Below, piece after piece: positions 10,876 through 25,095 of a DNA stretch of 64,000 nucleotides. How positions within the stretch are numbered: position 1 is the stretch's first letter; every line of letters starts with the position of its first letter. A program made the translations under genes and the position numbers. The notes below the pieces were generated by a model. The model was not told where the DNA came from. It saw only the letters and a list, made by a program, of their open reading frames with translations, and did no database searches. The DNA comes from Ridgeia piscesae (taxonomy: Eukaryota; Annelida; Polychaeta; Sabellida; Siboglinidae). Where the stretch lies: positions 1-64,000 of the forward strand of contig JAODUO010000952.1 in assembly GCA_025642075.2 (NCBI GenBank). The letters run 5' to 3'.

Positions 10876-10876
<1 letters not shown>
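8641..10876. other. Palindrome arm interior, no gene
   Basis: Non-coding, AT-rich, mirrored by 13,790-16,880 in the other arm. No open frame with recognisable similarity, no RNA gene and no terminal repeats were seen. Confidence 0.6.

Positions 10877-10938
<62 letters not shown>
10877..10938. repeat. (TA)n microsatellite
   Basis: About 30 uninterrupted TA units. The counterpart in the opposite arm, 13,658-13,789, is twice as long and interrupted. Confidence 0.95.
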
Positions 10939-10941
<3 letters not shown>

Positions 10942-11243
10942 TTACACTGGTTGTAAAACAGACAGGTTAATATGCAATCCAAACAACTTAGACATAAGAC
11001 CTACATGTGGGCTGTAGAAGAATGCAGATAACATGTTTCTCGCTGGCAGCATCATATGACCAGCGTCAGAGTTCTACCAGGTCATCAAGTTAAGTGCAAC
11101 AGTAATAATTATTGTTGAGGTCAGCTTAGAATATGCCGAAGTCTTCCATCTAATATGTCATGTTTGGTTGGCTACAAGACAGGAACTGGATGAGATGGTA
11201 GAGAGACGTGATTGGTGGATAAGAGAAGGGAGAGACAGAGCAA

Positions 11244-13275
<2,032 letters not shown>

Positions 13276-13657
13276 CCCTTTATGGGGATCACCACCTCTT
13301 ATCCACCAATCACGTCTCTCTACCATCTCATCCAGTTCCTGTCTTGTAGCCAACCAAACATGACATATTAGATGGAAGACTCCAACTTTCCTAAAATAGC
13401 AGTCTTTGAAGTATGACAACTCTCATGCCTTGATATCGCCACTGCAGTCTTCGGCATATTCTAAGCTGACCTCAACAATAATTATTACTGTTGCACTTAA
13501 CTTGATGACCTGGTAGAACTCTGATGCTGGTCATATGATGCTGCCAGCGAGAAACATTTTATCTGCATTCTTCTACAGCCCACATGTAGGTCTTATGTCT
13601 AAGTTGTTTGGATTGCATATTAATTCCTGTCTGTTTTACAACCAGTGTGCAGGCCAT

Positions 13658-13791
<134 letters not shown>

Positions 13792-15166
13792 TGATACATA
13801 CACAAACTTGACGATAGTTCGATGCATTTCAGAGATGTCACAAAAGCAGCTAAACTTATTAAATAGAATCAATGCGTGTGCACACAACTTGTAATGTTTG
13901 CACAAGGAACACCAGCAGGGTGTGAACCCGCCACACACCACTGAATCGATATTACCCTAAACTATCCAAGTGAACAAAATGGTTAGACAAACAACTGACA
14001 ATGCATTTGCATTACAACACAGTATTCTAAATGCAATCAGTCACAACTGTATTTTATACTATTAGAAAATTTCTTAATGGTGGTTATTACAACAGTGGTA
14101 ATTTAATACATATTAGGTTTTATGTGGGGTATGTGTGTGTAAAATAGCTATGACATTGCTTTTTTGTTGACTAATACAATGTCAATTTATAATATGACTG
14201 ACGTAGACTTGTTCAAATTAGTGTCTTCGCAAGAGTGACACTGTTGGTGGCACTGCAGTCAAGTAACAATTCTTATTTACTCTGCTCATTTCTCCTGTTC
14301 AATGTGTCTGTTTGTGGCCATAGTATCCTGGTCTATCCCTTATCCTTTTTTTCTTGTTCAGTGTCTCTTTGCCAGGTGGCCTTCTCTTCACCTCTTATCT
14401 GGTGTTTCTATAACAAAGCAATGCTAACAGATATATAAGCGCTGCGTGAGAACAATATAATAGTTATTAAAATATAATGAACAAAAGCAAAATAATAAAA
14501 ATCCATCAATACATATACAATATATGTATTTTAAAGATTACATGAAAGTCCACCAATATATAGTTAACTACAAGGAACGTATTTATTACATTTTTATATC
14601 TTTCAATAATATATTTTTACACAAACAAAACGTAGAACGAATTAATTAAAGTTTATCGTGAAACTGAGATAATGTGCTAAAAACAGAACATTTTAAAGAA
14701 AAAATCCATGAAATTTATAATATTTATATAACTGAAAAAGAGATAATGAAAAAAGAGGGTATCCGGAAGTGGGAGACACTGGGAACATTCTGCCTATTGT
14801 ACATTAGTACATAGTACAGTATCTGATGTATCTACTTGGGCTCGGAACTCCGCTTTGGTTGCTCCTTACAACGTTTCTCTGGCGAGAAATGTCACGACCT
14901 GCAACCTTCACAACTGACCACTGTGCTACGAGAAAGGCCCTAAGCCCGGCGTTCCATTGCCGGATGTGACCCTCCATATTGCGAGCATCACGTGATACAC
15001 CTTTTGCCACGAGGCATCGAATACACATCAGTTACAATTATAGTAGCAATTTCCTTTCCTTATATACCATATAGTGTGTGACTGGCGATATTGTTGTGTC
15101 AACTTCTCTTAACTTAAACTGATATAACTATTTCCAGTGAAGTTATTTGTATTGTAGAATGGCGTT

Positions 15167-15877
15167 AAAACATCGTTTATATGTTATATTATATCATATG
15201 ATACATTAAACATGCTAACATGTTAAACTATAATTATTCATCCATGCACAGTTATGGATAGGCATGTTTTACATTAGGCGACGTGAAACCAAGATGGCGC
15301 ACACATCGTCGCCATTTTGTCCTTCCTAAAATGCAACAGGGAATTACTTTAAAATGTTGATACATAATTCGTATAATTCCATATAACTCAAATTGGTAAA
15401 CAAGAATACATAACATAAAATAATAAACATATAATAGATGTAGACTAAGACAAATTTAGTTATTTTATTTAAGATATTATCGACACCAATCTACATAGTG
15501 ATCGAAAAAAAATTGTCCACATGCGTGTTGGCTTAAACAGGCAAAACATCGTTTATATGTTATATTATATCATATGATACACTAAACCTGTTAACATGTG
15601 AACCTATAATTATTCATCCATTCAGATTTATGGATAGGTATATTTTATAACAGGCGACGTGAAACCAAGATGGCGCACACATCGTCGCCATTTTGTCCTT
15701 CATAAAATGTAACAAGGAGTTACTTTAAAATGTTGATACATAATTTGTATAATTCCATATAATTCAAATTGGTAAACAAGAATACATAACATACAATAAT
15801 AAACATATAACAGATGTAGACTAAGACAATTTATTTTATTTTATTTAAGATATTATCGACACCAATCAGCAGAGTGA
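15167..15877. repeat. Two-copy tandem duplication, period about 376 bp
   Basis: aaaacatcgtttatatg recurs at 15,167 and 15,543, and tattatcgacaccaatc at 15,476 and 15,850. Each copy contains aagatggcg...cgccatttt, a short inverted repeat. The left palindrome arm has only part of one copy. The first copy contains the template for the filler at 24,347-24,382. Confidence 0.85.
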
Positions 15878-17054
15878 TCATAATTTTGTTTTCTACATAC
15901 AATATTATTGACTTTAGGGACAAAAACTAGAAATGATCGAAGCTAGGCAACCTTTCTCATCGGAGTAGGCAATGAATTTAAAGATCTTAAAGATAATACG
16001 ATATCGGACATGGAGACAATGCAATGACATTAGAAGCCGCATATAACGAATAAAACTTGTAGACCTAGTCTCAATCCTTGCTAAGCAATTCTGAACACAT
16101 TGTAATTTTATGATGCTGTTAAAGGTAAAACTATGGTAGAGGGGATTACAACAGAAACATGCATTGAATCACGAATATGATTATATAACAATAATGGAAC
16201 GTACGAGCATTAGTTGTCTTTCCACCACAAACCATAAACGTTCATACCTTCGAGTAATTGCATCGTCGAATCTGTGCCCGTCGTCGTTGTGTTTCGGCAT
16301 CTGTTGATATCCTAGTGTCTGCTGACATCTTAAACTGCACCATGTGTGCAGCTTAGTTGAGACCAACTGTCACACTACATTGAGCGTCAAACGTGCATCG
16401 TGTGCTACACTCGTCCCCAATCGAACAAACCAAGAAACAGATGAAGTTGGCCTTGCGCTGTTAACCGGGAGAACTACATTTTGACACAAACGATTCCATG
16501 CTATTGGTCGCTGCACCCTTCAATCATTTGTTAATAGAAATAAATGTCACGTGCAACTGTGCAAGTCACCGATGTGGTGACGTTACATGTTGTCAACCCC
16601 TTCGTTGTGGCGTAGCAGCAAAACCATTATAGGAGGCCGCTAGCTGTGGCAAGAATGTCCAACACCAATTAACGGATTGCATTGTCTGTGCTAAACTGTG
16701 ATAATGTCAATGAAGCATGGCAGGTATTACACAATTGCTTTGTATGGCATAAATAGTTTCGACGTTCGTGTGCATATGTGCAAATAGCCATGACCGAATC
16801 CATGTGCGACTTAATGAGAATGAGAGAATGGGTTAAAAAAACGAGTAGCGGGCGAAACCGAGGAGGAAGAGGGGTGTAGACGAGCAGAGAAGAGTGGGAA
16901 AGAATAAGGAAAATGGGATAGATATAGTGTGACGCAGAGACAGAGGAGGGAGGATCGGAGGAAGAGGGAGGGAAGGAGGGAGGGAGGTATAGAAAGGGAT
17001 AGAGGTAGGAAGAGAGGGACGGGTGAGGGAGACAGGTAGGAAGGGAGGGGGAGG

Positions 17055-17578
17055 GAAGGAGGGAGAGAGAGAGCGATAGAGAGAGAGATATATCGAGCTA
17101 GAGAGAGTGCGAGAGAGAGTGCGAGGGAGCGAGAGAGAGAGAGAGAGAGCGAGTGAGAGACAGCGAGAGAGAGAGCGAGAGACAGAGAGTGAGAGACAGA
17201 GAGCGAGAGACAGAGCGCGAGAGACAGATAGACAGAGAGCGAGAGACAGAGAGCGAGAGTAAGAGAGCGAGAGACAGAGAGCGAGAGTCAGAGAGCGAGA
17301 GACAGAGAGCGAGAGAGAGAGAGAGAGCGCGATAGACAGAGAGCGAGAGACAGAGAGCGAGAGACAGAGAGCGAGAGACAGAGAGCGAAAGACAGAGAGC
17401 GACACACAGAGAGCGACAGACAGAGAGCGAGAGACAGAGAGTGAGAGCGAGTGAGAGAGAGAGAGAGTAAGAGACAGAGAGCGAGAGACAGAGACCGAGA
17501 CACAGAGCGAGAGACAGCGAGCGAGAGACAGATAGACAGAGAGCGAGACAGAGAGCGAGAGTCAGAGAGCGAGAGGCA

Positions 17579-17638
<60 letters not shown>

Positions 17639-17712
17639 AGAACGATAGACAGAGAGCGAGAGACAGAGAGCGATAGACAGAGAGCGAGAGACAGAGAGCG
17701 AGAGACAGAGGC
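17055..17712 (+). repeat. GA-rich simple repeat
   Basis: gagagacagagagc-type purine repeat, the source-like counterpart of 1-417 (direct) and 7,590-8,250 (inverted). Arg/Glu and Ser/Leu frames over it are artefacts. Confidence 0.9.
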
Positions 17713-17976
17713 CGACTTCGATTGAGCTAAGCGAGTGACGAGGGTGCCTGTCGAACATCCAAGATCCTATGACGTACGCACTCTGGCGATATTCTCTAAG
17801 ACTAAAGCCAGTTGTACCACAGTCACTAGGCAGGGCAAAGGGGACAGTTGGGAGAATTCACCCACGTTGTATGTTAGACACGTGCCACAGTAAAAAACAC
17901 ATTGGCAAATGCAATCGTTACCCCCTCCTCCCCACCCGAAAGGTAGCAACCCCTTACACAGATGACAGCTACAAAC

Positions 17977-17982
17977 ACGCAT

Positions 17983-18041
<59 letters not shown>

Positions 18042-18042
18042 C
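17977..18042. repeat. (ACGC)n microsatellite
   Basis: About 16 ACGC units. The inverted arm has only about 7 (7,287-7,315). Confidence 0.95.
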
Positions 18043-18064
18043 ACAAGAATTCAATAAATTAACG

Positions 18065-18735
18065 TCGTCTCAAAATCGGTGACAATCGCCACAATCCCTG
18101 TATGGATGGATAATGACTGCAATCTCGGTGACGTAGGCCCAGATTCAGCAAAATGCATATTTATATGCAAGCGCATTCCCGCTTTTATCTGCTCTGACGT
18201 AACGTTAGTGATATACGTCACGCCACAGTCGGGATTCCTCAAAACGGAAATTGGCCGGCTACCGACGCGGCCCCAGAATCGGTTGATTCATGCCGAATCA
18301 TACGTCCCGAGTCTGGGACCACGACGTGGGTAATTCTGATTTGCAGGCTTATATACCCACTTTGGGAATCCTACACAATCGTATGGCATAAACGTAATAC
18401 TACGGAAAGTTGACAGCAATTCCCAGAAAGAATTCCCGGTGTCGTGATCCCAAATTCGCGACAGCAGCGGGCCAGGATTCTCCGTTGTTACTAACATAGT
18501 TTTTGTTAGTAATACATCAAGTATTCCAATACGATTGTTATTACGCACTTGTTTATACACGCGCGGTACGCGTCTTGGGGAACCTCGGCTCGAGCATGAC
18601 GTATGTCACCAACGCTTTGTCAGGGCAGATACAAAAGTAGTCATTGCGCTTGCGGGCGTATGCGAGGCATGCTTTTTGCCGAACCTGGGCCCATGTCACC
18701 GGTACAATGCCATTTGTAATACGTCATTATGCGAC
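18065..18735 (+). mobile_element. Foldback/MITE-like element, most complete copy
   Basis: The two ends are diverged inverted relatives. About 18,080-18,240 read on the minus strand (gtgacgtatatcactaacg, then cagagcagata) resembles about 18,590-18,720 on the plus strand (atgacgtatgtcaccaacg, then cagggcagata). About 330 bp of unique sequence lies between. No coding capacity. The long diverged inverted ends suggest a non-autonomous DNA element; no family was recognised. Confidence 0.5.
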
Positions 18736-19644
18736 GTTATCTAATTAAGCCCGGTGTACACTAAACAACTTTTGTTGTAAGTCGGGCGTTTTGCCGACTC
18801 TAAACTTTTGTTGCTAATATACGCAGGTCTAAAGAGTTGCTAAAATGTTTTTCTTTCGTTGTCCTGACCGACACACCAACAATCTGGTCGATTCGAACAT
18901 GGAATTACCGACACCGACGAATCGACAATATCGCGGAGTGGCTAACAGAGGAACGCAACTGTGAATTTACAGATATAGTTGGCAAGCTCAGCCAGCTGTA
19001 AGGTTCTGGTACGGCCCTTTGTCTTCATGTGACAGGTAATCTCCCTATAGCGGGAAGGAGGAAGGGTGATATGGTGAAGCGACGGAGCCAGGTAAGTATG
19101 TTACTTATAAATATATAATTTAATTCTAAAAAATATATAATTTATGACCTAGACTAGGCTAGACTGCATTACATCAGTCTAATTTTTTGTTTTGTCTATA
19201 TTTATTTCATGTTTCCCTTGTAGTGGATAAAGACAACCTATCGTGTTTTATTCTTCCACAAATGGCACACGCATACAGTAAGTAGTAGTATGTTGACGGA
19301 CTATGCAGTTGCGTTAAAATCGTACTCTGCGATAGAACTGAAGAAAGAATTAAAAACTAATTGTACCATAAAGCTGGCGAGAAGACCATGCGTCTGTCAT
19401 GTCCAGATTTCTGTCAAGCTCACTCGGCTGTATGAACCAGTAACTGCATATAGACAGTGGTGAATATTTGTGCACGAAAACCCTTCGTGCATTAATTGCA
19501 GCGTGGCTGGATGCACTGACACTGAACGATGCAACAGGTTCTGGCTGGAGCAGGAAATCGGTACGGTAGGCGTTTAGCAGGAAATGTTATTACCCCAATA
19601 TACCTAAGTTCGCTCACAATTAGATTTTCCGATGGTTAAACTAA

Positions 19645-19987
<343 letters not shown>

Positions 19988-20003
19988 ATGTTATTCACGT
20001 TTA

Positions 20004-21230
20004 CTAACTCGCGCAGCGTGCGCTGTTTACTGAATAAATCAAAACAAACAAAGAAATTGACACGTAAACATTTTCATATTGTGGAAGCATTATATTGACC
20101 AGCCATGTGGAAAAGTAAAGTGTCCACTCTTTAGACGGAACACGACCCGTTTTTTCATGACTCAGGTCGTCGAATTCGCATGCGTCGATTCGAACAAACT
20201 GGGCCATGATTTCATCAAAGAAACTCAACCACAATACGGTCCCAGTCTCAACCTCGAGGAGCTTAACGCGGAGACGGTAGTAATACGTTGGTGTCTCTTG
20301 CGCTCCGTGATACGGACACGCCGGGTCGCCGTTTGATTCCTGATACACGCGTCGTTTGTAGCACTGACAACCAATATACACAGGATCTTTTAACGAAACT
20401 GCATCTATTATACCAAATACGCGTGACGCGCCTTGGATGTGTGTTATTGTTACCGCTGCTTCTTGGATAGACTTCGGGTTGGGGAACTTCATAGCCTCTT
20501 GTGCCGCGTTCCTCTCCCTAAGTCCCTTTAGAAAAGCAGGTACCGCATGGCTTTGGAGTAGGGTAGGAGCGTTTACCAAGTCGGGATAAGCTTGGTTGGT
20601 TAGGGCGTAAACCCCACATCCAAACATCTCCATACTCTCCCCCTCTTCCTGTCGCACGGTGGACAGTTCTGCCCGAAGTGTCACGATTAGGGCGGGTCTC
20701 CTGCTTCCATATCTCTCGTGGAGTGCAGCAATACAGAGTGCATATGTGTTGCGTGCAGTCTGGGAGAAGCTTCGGTGAGCTGTCAGTGCAGGGCCCTTCA
20801 AACATGACACGAGCCGTACCAGCCGTTCCCGGTCGTCCCAATTGTAGTGGGTTGCGAGGAACTCAAATTGGTGGTACCAATTGCCCCATTCTCCAACTTT
20901 CCCATCGAACTTCTCGAGATTCACATATCTTGATTGTGTATCTGCGACACTACGACGGGTTTCATCGGGGCCCTGGTGGTTACCTCTCCTACTCGTTTGG
21001 GTGCGGTAAGGGGAGATGTAGCGCGGTTGTCTCGTGTTGCGCTCGGCACGGTTAGTGGGCGGATATTGCGTGTGGTCACTGGTATCATCTGTTTGTGGAC
21101 GCTGGTACTGCTGGAGGACATATCTTCCAAAACCGAACATTTGATAGTCATATATGTCAGCACTTTCCTCGAAATTAGGTGATGTTTTGAATCTGGGGGG
21201 GGTTGAATTTCGGTCTAGCGCTAGTACCAA
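20004..21230 (-). CDS. Gag-RPA1-like fusion, second copy
   Basis: Same 408-codon frame as 3,740-4,966, with no stops or frameshifts. The differences I see are amino-acid changes in the Gag core (residues 120, 123 and 198: D/H, Q/E, N/S). The RPA-like zinc residues (C288, C290, C305, H308) and the LWLSFFDE strand are unchanged. Its own PBS (21,695-21,723) and LTR (21,725-21,985) precede it. No pol genes follow. Confidence 0.72.
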   Translation of the reverse strand: MVLALDRNSTPPRFKTSPNFEESADIYDYQMFGFGRYVLQQYQRPQTDDTSDHTQYPPTNRAERNTRQPRYISPYRTQTSRRGNHQGPDETRRSVADTQSRYVNLEKFDGKVGEWGNWYHQFEFLATHYNWDDRERLVRLVSCLKGPALTAHRSFSQTARNTYALCIAALHERYGSRRPALIVTLRAELSTVRQEEGESMEMFGCGVYALTNQAYPDLVNAPTLLQSHAVPAFLKGLRERNAAQEAMKFPNPKSIQEAAVTITHIQGASRVFGIIDAVSLKDPVYIGCQCYKRRVYQESNGDPACPYHGAQETPTYYYRLRVKLLEVETGTVLWLSFFDEIMAQFVRIDACEFDDLSHEKTGRVPSKEWTLYFSTWLVNIMLPQYENVYVSISLFVLIYSVNSARCAS

Positions 21231-21694
21231 ACATGCGTGGATCTACGTATTCGTCAGTGTCTCTCTGTTTTATTTGCATTACATGCGTTAAGTATTTGTC
21301 CTGTTTATCCACTCTCTCAGTGATGGAACGAATTTTCTTTAGAACTACATCCAACGTAACCTGTATTTGTGTGGAGGATAGGTCAGGGGAACGGGGCGTT
21401 TTGCTGGCTCCAGTACCGTCTCTAGGTCAAAGTTACGGCGTTGTAACCTATGTGAAATCATTATGCGTAACAGTTGTCAGGAATGTTTCATAAGTCTGGT
21501 TAGGGACACGTCTTTACCTCTCAGGATAACCCTGGTTTATCTAAAGACGACCACTGCCGACGTTAGGAGTAAATTACTAGCGCAGCGTCAGTGGGCCAAT
21601 ACGTACTTACGTAGTTAATAACAAGTTATGCAACCTCCACGGCCAACGTTGTTAACAAAATGTATATTATTTGACCAACCTCCACGAATGTGGG

Positions 21695-21723
21695 CGTGGG
21701 TTCGAATCCCACTTCTGACACCA
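21695..21723 (-). promoter_or_regulatory. Primer-binding site (tRNA-Leu type), copy 2
   Basis: Identical 29-nt complement of a tRNA-Leu-type 3' end with CCA, one base from the LTR end, in the same arrangement as 5,431-5,459. Confidence 0.8.
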
Positions 21724-21724
21724 A

Positions 21725-21985
21725 TGTGGAAGGACGCAAGACACGTGTGGATCACTGCCTGCATGTGTTTATTGCATCCAACTTTAGCATCGTTCAGTAC
21801 CTGGCCACGAATTATAGGCGTGGCTGCGCCATACCACCGAGTCGGACAATACGCCACGTTCAAGTTCCAATATACGCAGCTTATATACGGGTACAATTGC
21901 GTACTTATACACGGACTACATTGCGGATTGAAGGACCAGTTAACACCCTGCGACAATATCTATATTTATGCTTATTGCCATAACA
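21725..21985 (-). mobile_element. LTR, copy 2
   Basis: Same as 5,461-5,721, with TATATAAG and AATAAA in minus-strand order. From 21,756 onward it is also part of the 2,625-bp tandem duplication, which begins inside this LTR. Confidence 0.6.
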
Positions 21986-22009
21986 AATTGTCACCATGTT
22001 GCTCAGCAT

Positions 22010-22470
22010 GGGGCCAGTTTCATGGAGCGTCCGTATGACGTCGTAGCGGGCGATAACTCGCCGTAAAGTTACGCTAGTTGTGTTTCATAGTTTCACTTAG
22101 GCTGCGCCATGTATTTAGTAGACACAACTTTTCGCTAGTTGAAATATTTACGTGATGCTCCCTTAGTTCGTTGATGCTTCCGACACGCCCACTCTCAACA
22201 TAATGTTTTAATGTTCTACATTAGATATCCTTTATATTCATCATAGCTTTGCATTTGGTATACGAATGGCAAAGGCGGCAGCTAAAGAAAAGGGTGCCCA
22301 GACAAACCACACATGTTGGGATTTCCCACCGCAACCTAATTCGGTAAATTCTATGTCGGTTTAGCCACGCGAATGCTAAATTGGTCTCAAGCTACATCGA
22401 CTAGACGCTGTTAGCTGCGACCAGTAGACCGCAAAATTGCGCGTTAACGCGTCTTTATGAAACCGGCCCC
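22010..22470. mobile_element. GGGGCC-ended DNA element, copy 2
   Basis: Duplicate of 5,746-6,206 carried by the large repeats. Confidence 0.65.
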
Positions 22471-23278
22471 TGTATTTTAGCACATCACACAAATGGATTG
22501 GCAGATTTGCAAATATACCATTTAATTTAATAAAATGGTAGACACCCTGTTAATATACATGGACATGAAACGTGTGTGAATAATATACATGGACATGAAA
22601 CACGTATGTGAATAATAATGCTATGTCATTATATTATATATATTTACTAAGTTCTTAAACACATTTTTTTAATTATGACAATGTCATTGTTCATAACATA
22701 CATGTTTTGCTTAACTAATAATTTTAGGGCTTAATGCAGATGGCATGGAATAATGTTTAAGTGATTATAATTAGATAACAATCTAACGAGCTGTTGTCAT
22801 GACTAGCTTACTTGGCAAGAAATATCCATCCTCCCAATCATGCCTGTTCTAGTTTGAAACTAATATGATCAATATGAAACAATTACACAGAAATATTAAC
22901 AAATCAGTCATCCAAATAAAGGATAAAGATTGAATTAAGCACAACAGTGATATTAATTGTAAGCTTGTTGCTATCTTAGCAATACATTTCACACCTTGCA
23001 ATATTGCTATCGGGTTAGTTGCATAGTTAGCTACAGTTTCACACGGTTAGTGACAAGATGCTTGTGGCACCGTGTCTAGATGTCAACCCCAGTCACAACA
23101 ACCCTGTTTTACTCGGCTAATCCACTTGAACTATCACCAGTTAACTTTTCCCACTGTCACTTTTGTACTGTTGATAATCACCACAGGCACTCACACACAC
23201 ACGCGCACACACACACGCACGCACAAACTGTCAGTTGGACTTTTGGATGTCCCATCAGAATGATTCCAGTGACGTTTT

Positions 23279-23284
23279 TTTATT
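23279..23284 (-). terminator. ETFDH: Poly(A) signal of ETFDH (copy A)
   Basis: AATAAA on the minus strand about 120 bp beyond the stop codon of the duplicated terminal exon. Confidence 0.5.
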
Positions 23285-23329
23285 TTCCCTGAGATGTCTT
23301 TTGTAGCCTGCCTATAGCTGCGTACAGGC

Positions 23330-23400
23330 TGGTAGCAGCAGGCTGTAGGTAGCAGCAGGCTGTAGGTAGCAGTGGGTTGGTGGGTAGCAGTGGGCCAAGT
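23330..23400. repeat. Short GTAGCAG repeat in the 3' UTR
   Basis: Two to four imperfect copies of ggtagcagcaggctgta directly beyond the ETFDH stop. Also present at 25,955-26,025. Confidence 0.7.
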
Positions 23401-23403
23401 GGC

Positions 23404-23567
23404 TCACATGCCATCATAGGCAGGTCCCTCGCCCCCCTGCGGGGTCACCCAGTTGATGTTCTGACTGGGGTCCTTGATGTCGCATGTCTTGCAGTGAATA
23501 CAGTTCTGTGCATTGATCTGCAGACGTTTGCCCTTGCCACTTTCATCATCGACAAACTCGTACACTC
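23404..23567 (-). CDS. ETFDH: ETFDH terminal exon, downstream duplicate (copy A)
   Basis: Codes the same 53 residues and stop as 26,029-26,192: [14 protein letters not shown], the cysteine cluster CIHCKTC, and the C-terminal GEGPAYDGM. The acceptor (gtgtttcag) and phase are intact, so it is competent to be spliced. It lies farther from the rest of the gene than copy B, because it belongs to the outer unit of the tandem duplication. A transcript polyadenylated in copy B would never include it. It could serve as an alternative last exon or be redundant. No inactivating change was seen. Confidence 0.9.
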
Positions 23568-23760
23568 CTGAAACACAGAACTCTCACTGCACTACACCTA
23601 ATGGATGTGTATTTAAAATGTAAGTTCTTATATAACGTGATATTCAGCCTTTAGGATAGTTCAAATTGGTTTACAAGTCATTCCCTCTTAGCACATCATT
23701 CATGCCTGTGGCAGTTTCAGCAATAATTATGAAATCTATATTTTTAGAATTAAAATATCT

Positions 23761-24025
23761 ATGTATAAGTAACATACTTACCTGGCTCCGTCGCTTCACA
23801 AGGTGCAATAGACTTGGCCGTGCCCAAGTTGCTCGCCATAATTAACAAAATGAAAAAATGACTTTCCCCACAGCTCCCAACACCCCATCCAATCACTGAG
23901 TCTCTTCTCTTTGCACTTGGCAAAAAGGCTCATACTGTGATAGTTAATCTCCCTATAACGGGGAAGGAGGGAGGGAGGGTGATATGGTGAAGCGACGGAG
24001 CAAGGTAAGTATGTTACTTATAAAT
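23761..24025. mobile_element. Small inverted-repeat element with DIRS-type ends (copy A)
   Basis: 265 bp bounded by 39-bp inverted repeats with one mismatch or few. The ends contain cttacctggctccgtcgc. Duplicate of 26,386-26,650. Confidence 0.7.
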
Positions 24026-24049
24026 GCATCTCTTAATTATAAAAATATA

Positions 24050-24346
24050 GAATTTATTGCCTAACATAGACTTAGCCTGGCTCCGTCGCTTCACAAGTGC
24101 AGAATCTAGGTGAATGGATGGTGGGATATAGACAATGTTACCTCTAATGATCTCTAATGTTCTGCAGAATAGAGAGATAGGTTCTTGAGATAAAAGTCGG
24201 TGAAGGTGTTATGACAGCATCAGGTATCAGCTCACAGAATCTATTCCATGGAGTCCTGTCTGTGGAATGCAAGTGATGTAGCCATGGATCGTACCTGTTG
24301 CGCCTTAACCTTGTGGGACTCAAGAAGAAGTGTAGGGGAATTTGTG
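24050..24346 (-). pseudogene. Truncated DIRS-like element end (recombinase 3' part)
   Basis: Copy of the first about 300 bp of the element at 26,675, including the inverted terminus and the last part of the tyrosine-recombinase frame. It is cut at 24,346 by the duplication junction. Confidence 0.8.
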
Positions 24347-24382
24347 TATTATATCATATGATACATTAAACATGCTAACATG
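24347..24382. other. Templated filler at the tandem-duplication junction
   Basis: 36 bp lying between unit A and unit B, identical to 15,187-15,222 (tatcatatgatacatt... catgctaacatg). The last two bases (tg) are shared with the start of unit B, consistent with microhomology. Confidence 0.85.
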
Positions 24383-24610
24383 CCTGCATGTGTTTATTGC
24401 ATCCAACTTTAGCATTGTTCAGTACCTGGCCACGAATTATAGGCGTGGCTGCGCCATACCACCGAGTCGGACAATACGCCACGTTCAAGTTCCAATATAC
24501 GCAGCTTATATACGGGTACAATTGCGTACTTATACACGGACTACATTGCGGATTGAAGGACCAGTTAACACCCTGCGACAATATCTATATTTATGCTTAT
24601 TGCCATAACA
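24381..24610 (-). mobile_element. LTR fragment, copy 3
   Basis: Lacks the first 31 bp (plus orientation) and the primer-binding site because the duplication starts inside the LTR. Confidence 0.7.
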
Positions 24611-24634
24611 AATTGTCACAATGTTGCTCAGCAT

Positions 24635-25095
24635 GGGGCCAGTTTCATGGAGCGTCCGTATGACGTCGTAGCGGGCGATAACTCGCCGTAAAGTTACGCT
24701 AGTTGTGTTTCATAGTTTCACTTAGGCTGCGCCATGTATTTAGTAGACACAACTTTACGCTAGTTGAAATATTTACGTGATGCTCCCTTAGTTCGTTGAT
24801 GCTTCCGACACGCCCACTCTCAACATAATGTTTTAATGTTCTACATTAGATATCCTTTATATTCATCATAGCTTTGCATTTGGTATACGAATGGCAAAGG
24901 CGGCAGCTAAAGAAAAGGGTGCCCAGACAAACCACACATGTTGGGATTTCCCACCGCAACCTAATTCGGTAAATTCTATGTCGGTTTAGCCACGCGAATG
25001 CTAAATTGGTCTCAAGCTACATCGACTAGACGCTGTTAGCTGCGACCAGTAGACCGCAAAATTGCGCGTTAACGCGTCTTTATGAAACCGGCCCC
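24635..25095. mobile_element. GGGGCC-ended DNA element, copy 3
   Basis: Third copy of 5,746-6,206, carried by unit B. Confidence 0.65.

Larger units (their letters stand above)
6714..11243. repeat. Left arm of a large palindrome (inverted copy of 13,265-18,630)
   Basis: Reading 6,714 rightwards equals the reverse complement of 18,630 leftwards. It covers the foldback element, TGCG repeat, pyrimidine tract, the 8.7-9.4 kb unique piece and the 9.4-10.9 kb AT-rich piece, then ends near gagagacagagc at 11,243. It is about 0.8 kb shorter than the right arm, mainly because 15,290-16,095 is absent. Small indels and substitutions are scattered throughout. Confidence 0.9.
21756..24346. repeat. Segmental tandem duplication, unit A
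   Basis: Matches unit B (24,381-26,971) at a constant offset of 2,625 bp. Contents in order: LTR part, GGGGCC element, AT-rich tail, ETFDH terminal exon with 3' UTR and part of the last intron, small inverted-repeat element, and the first 300 bp of the DIRS-like element. Most of it is nearly identical to B. The last 90 bp differ at about ten positions. Confidence 0.92.
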
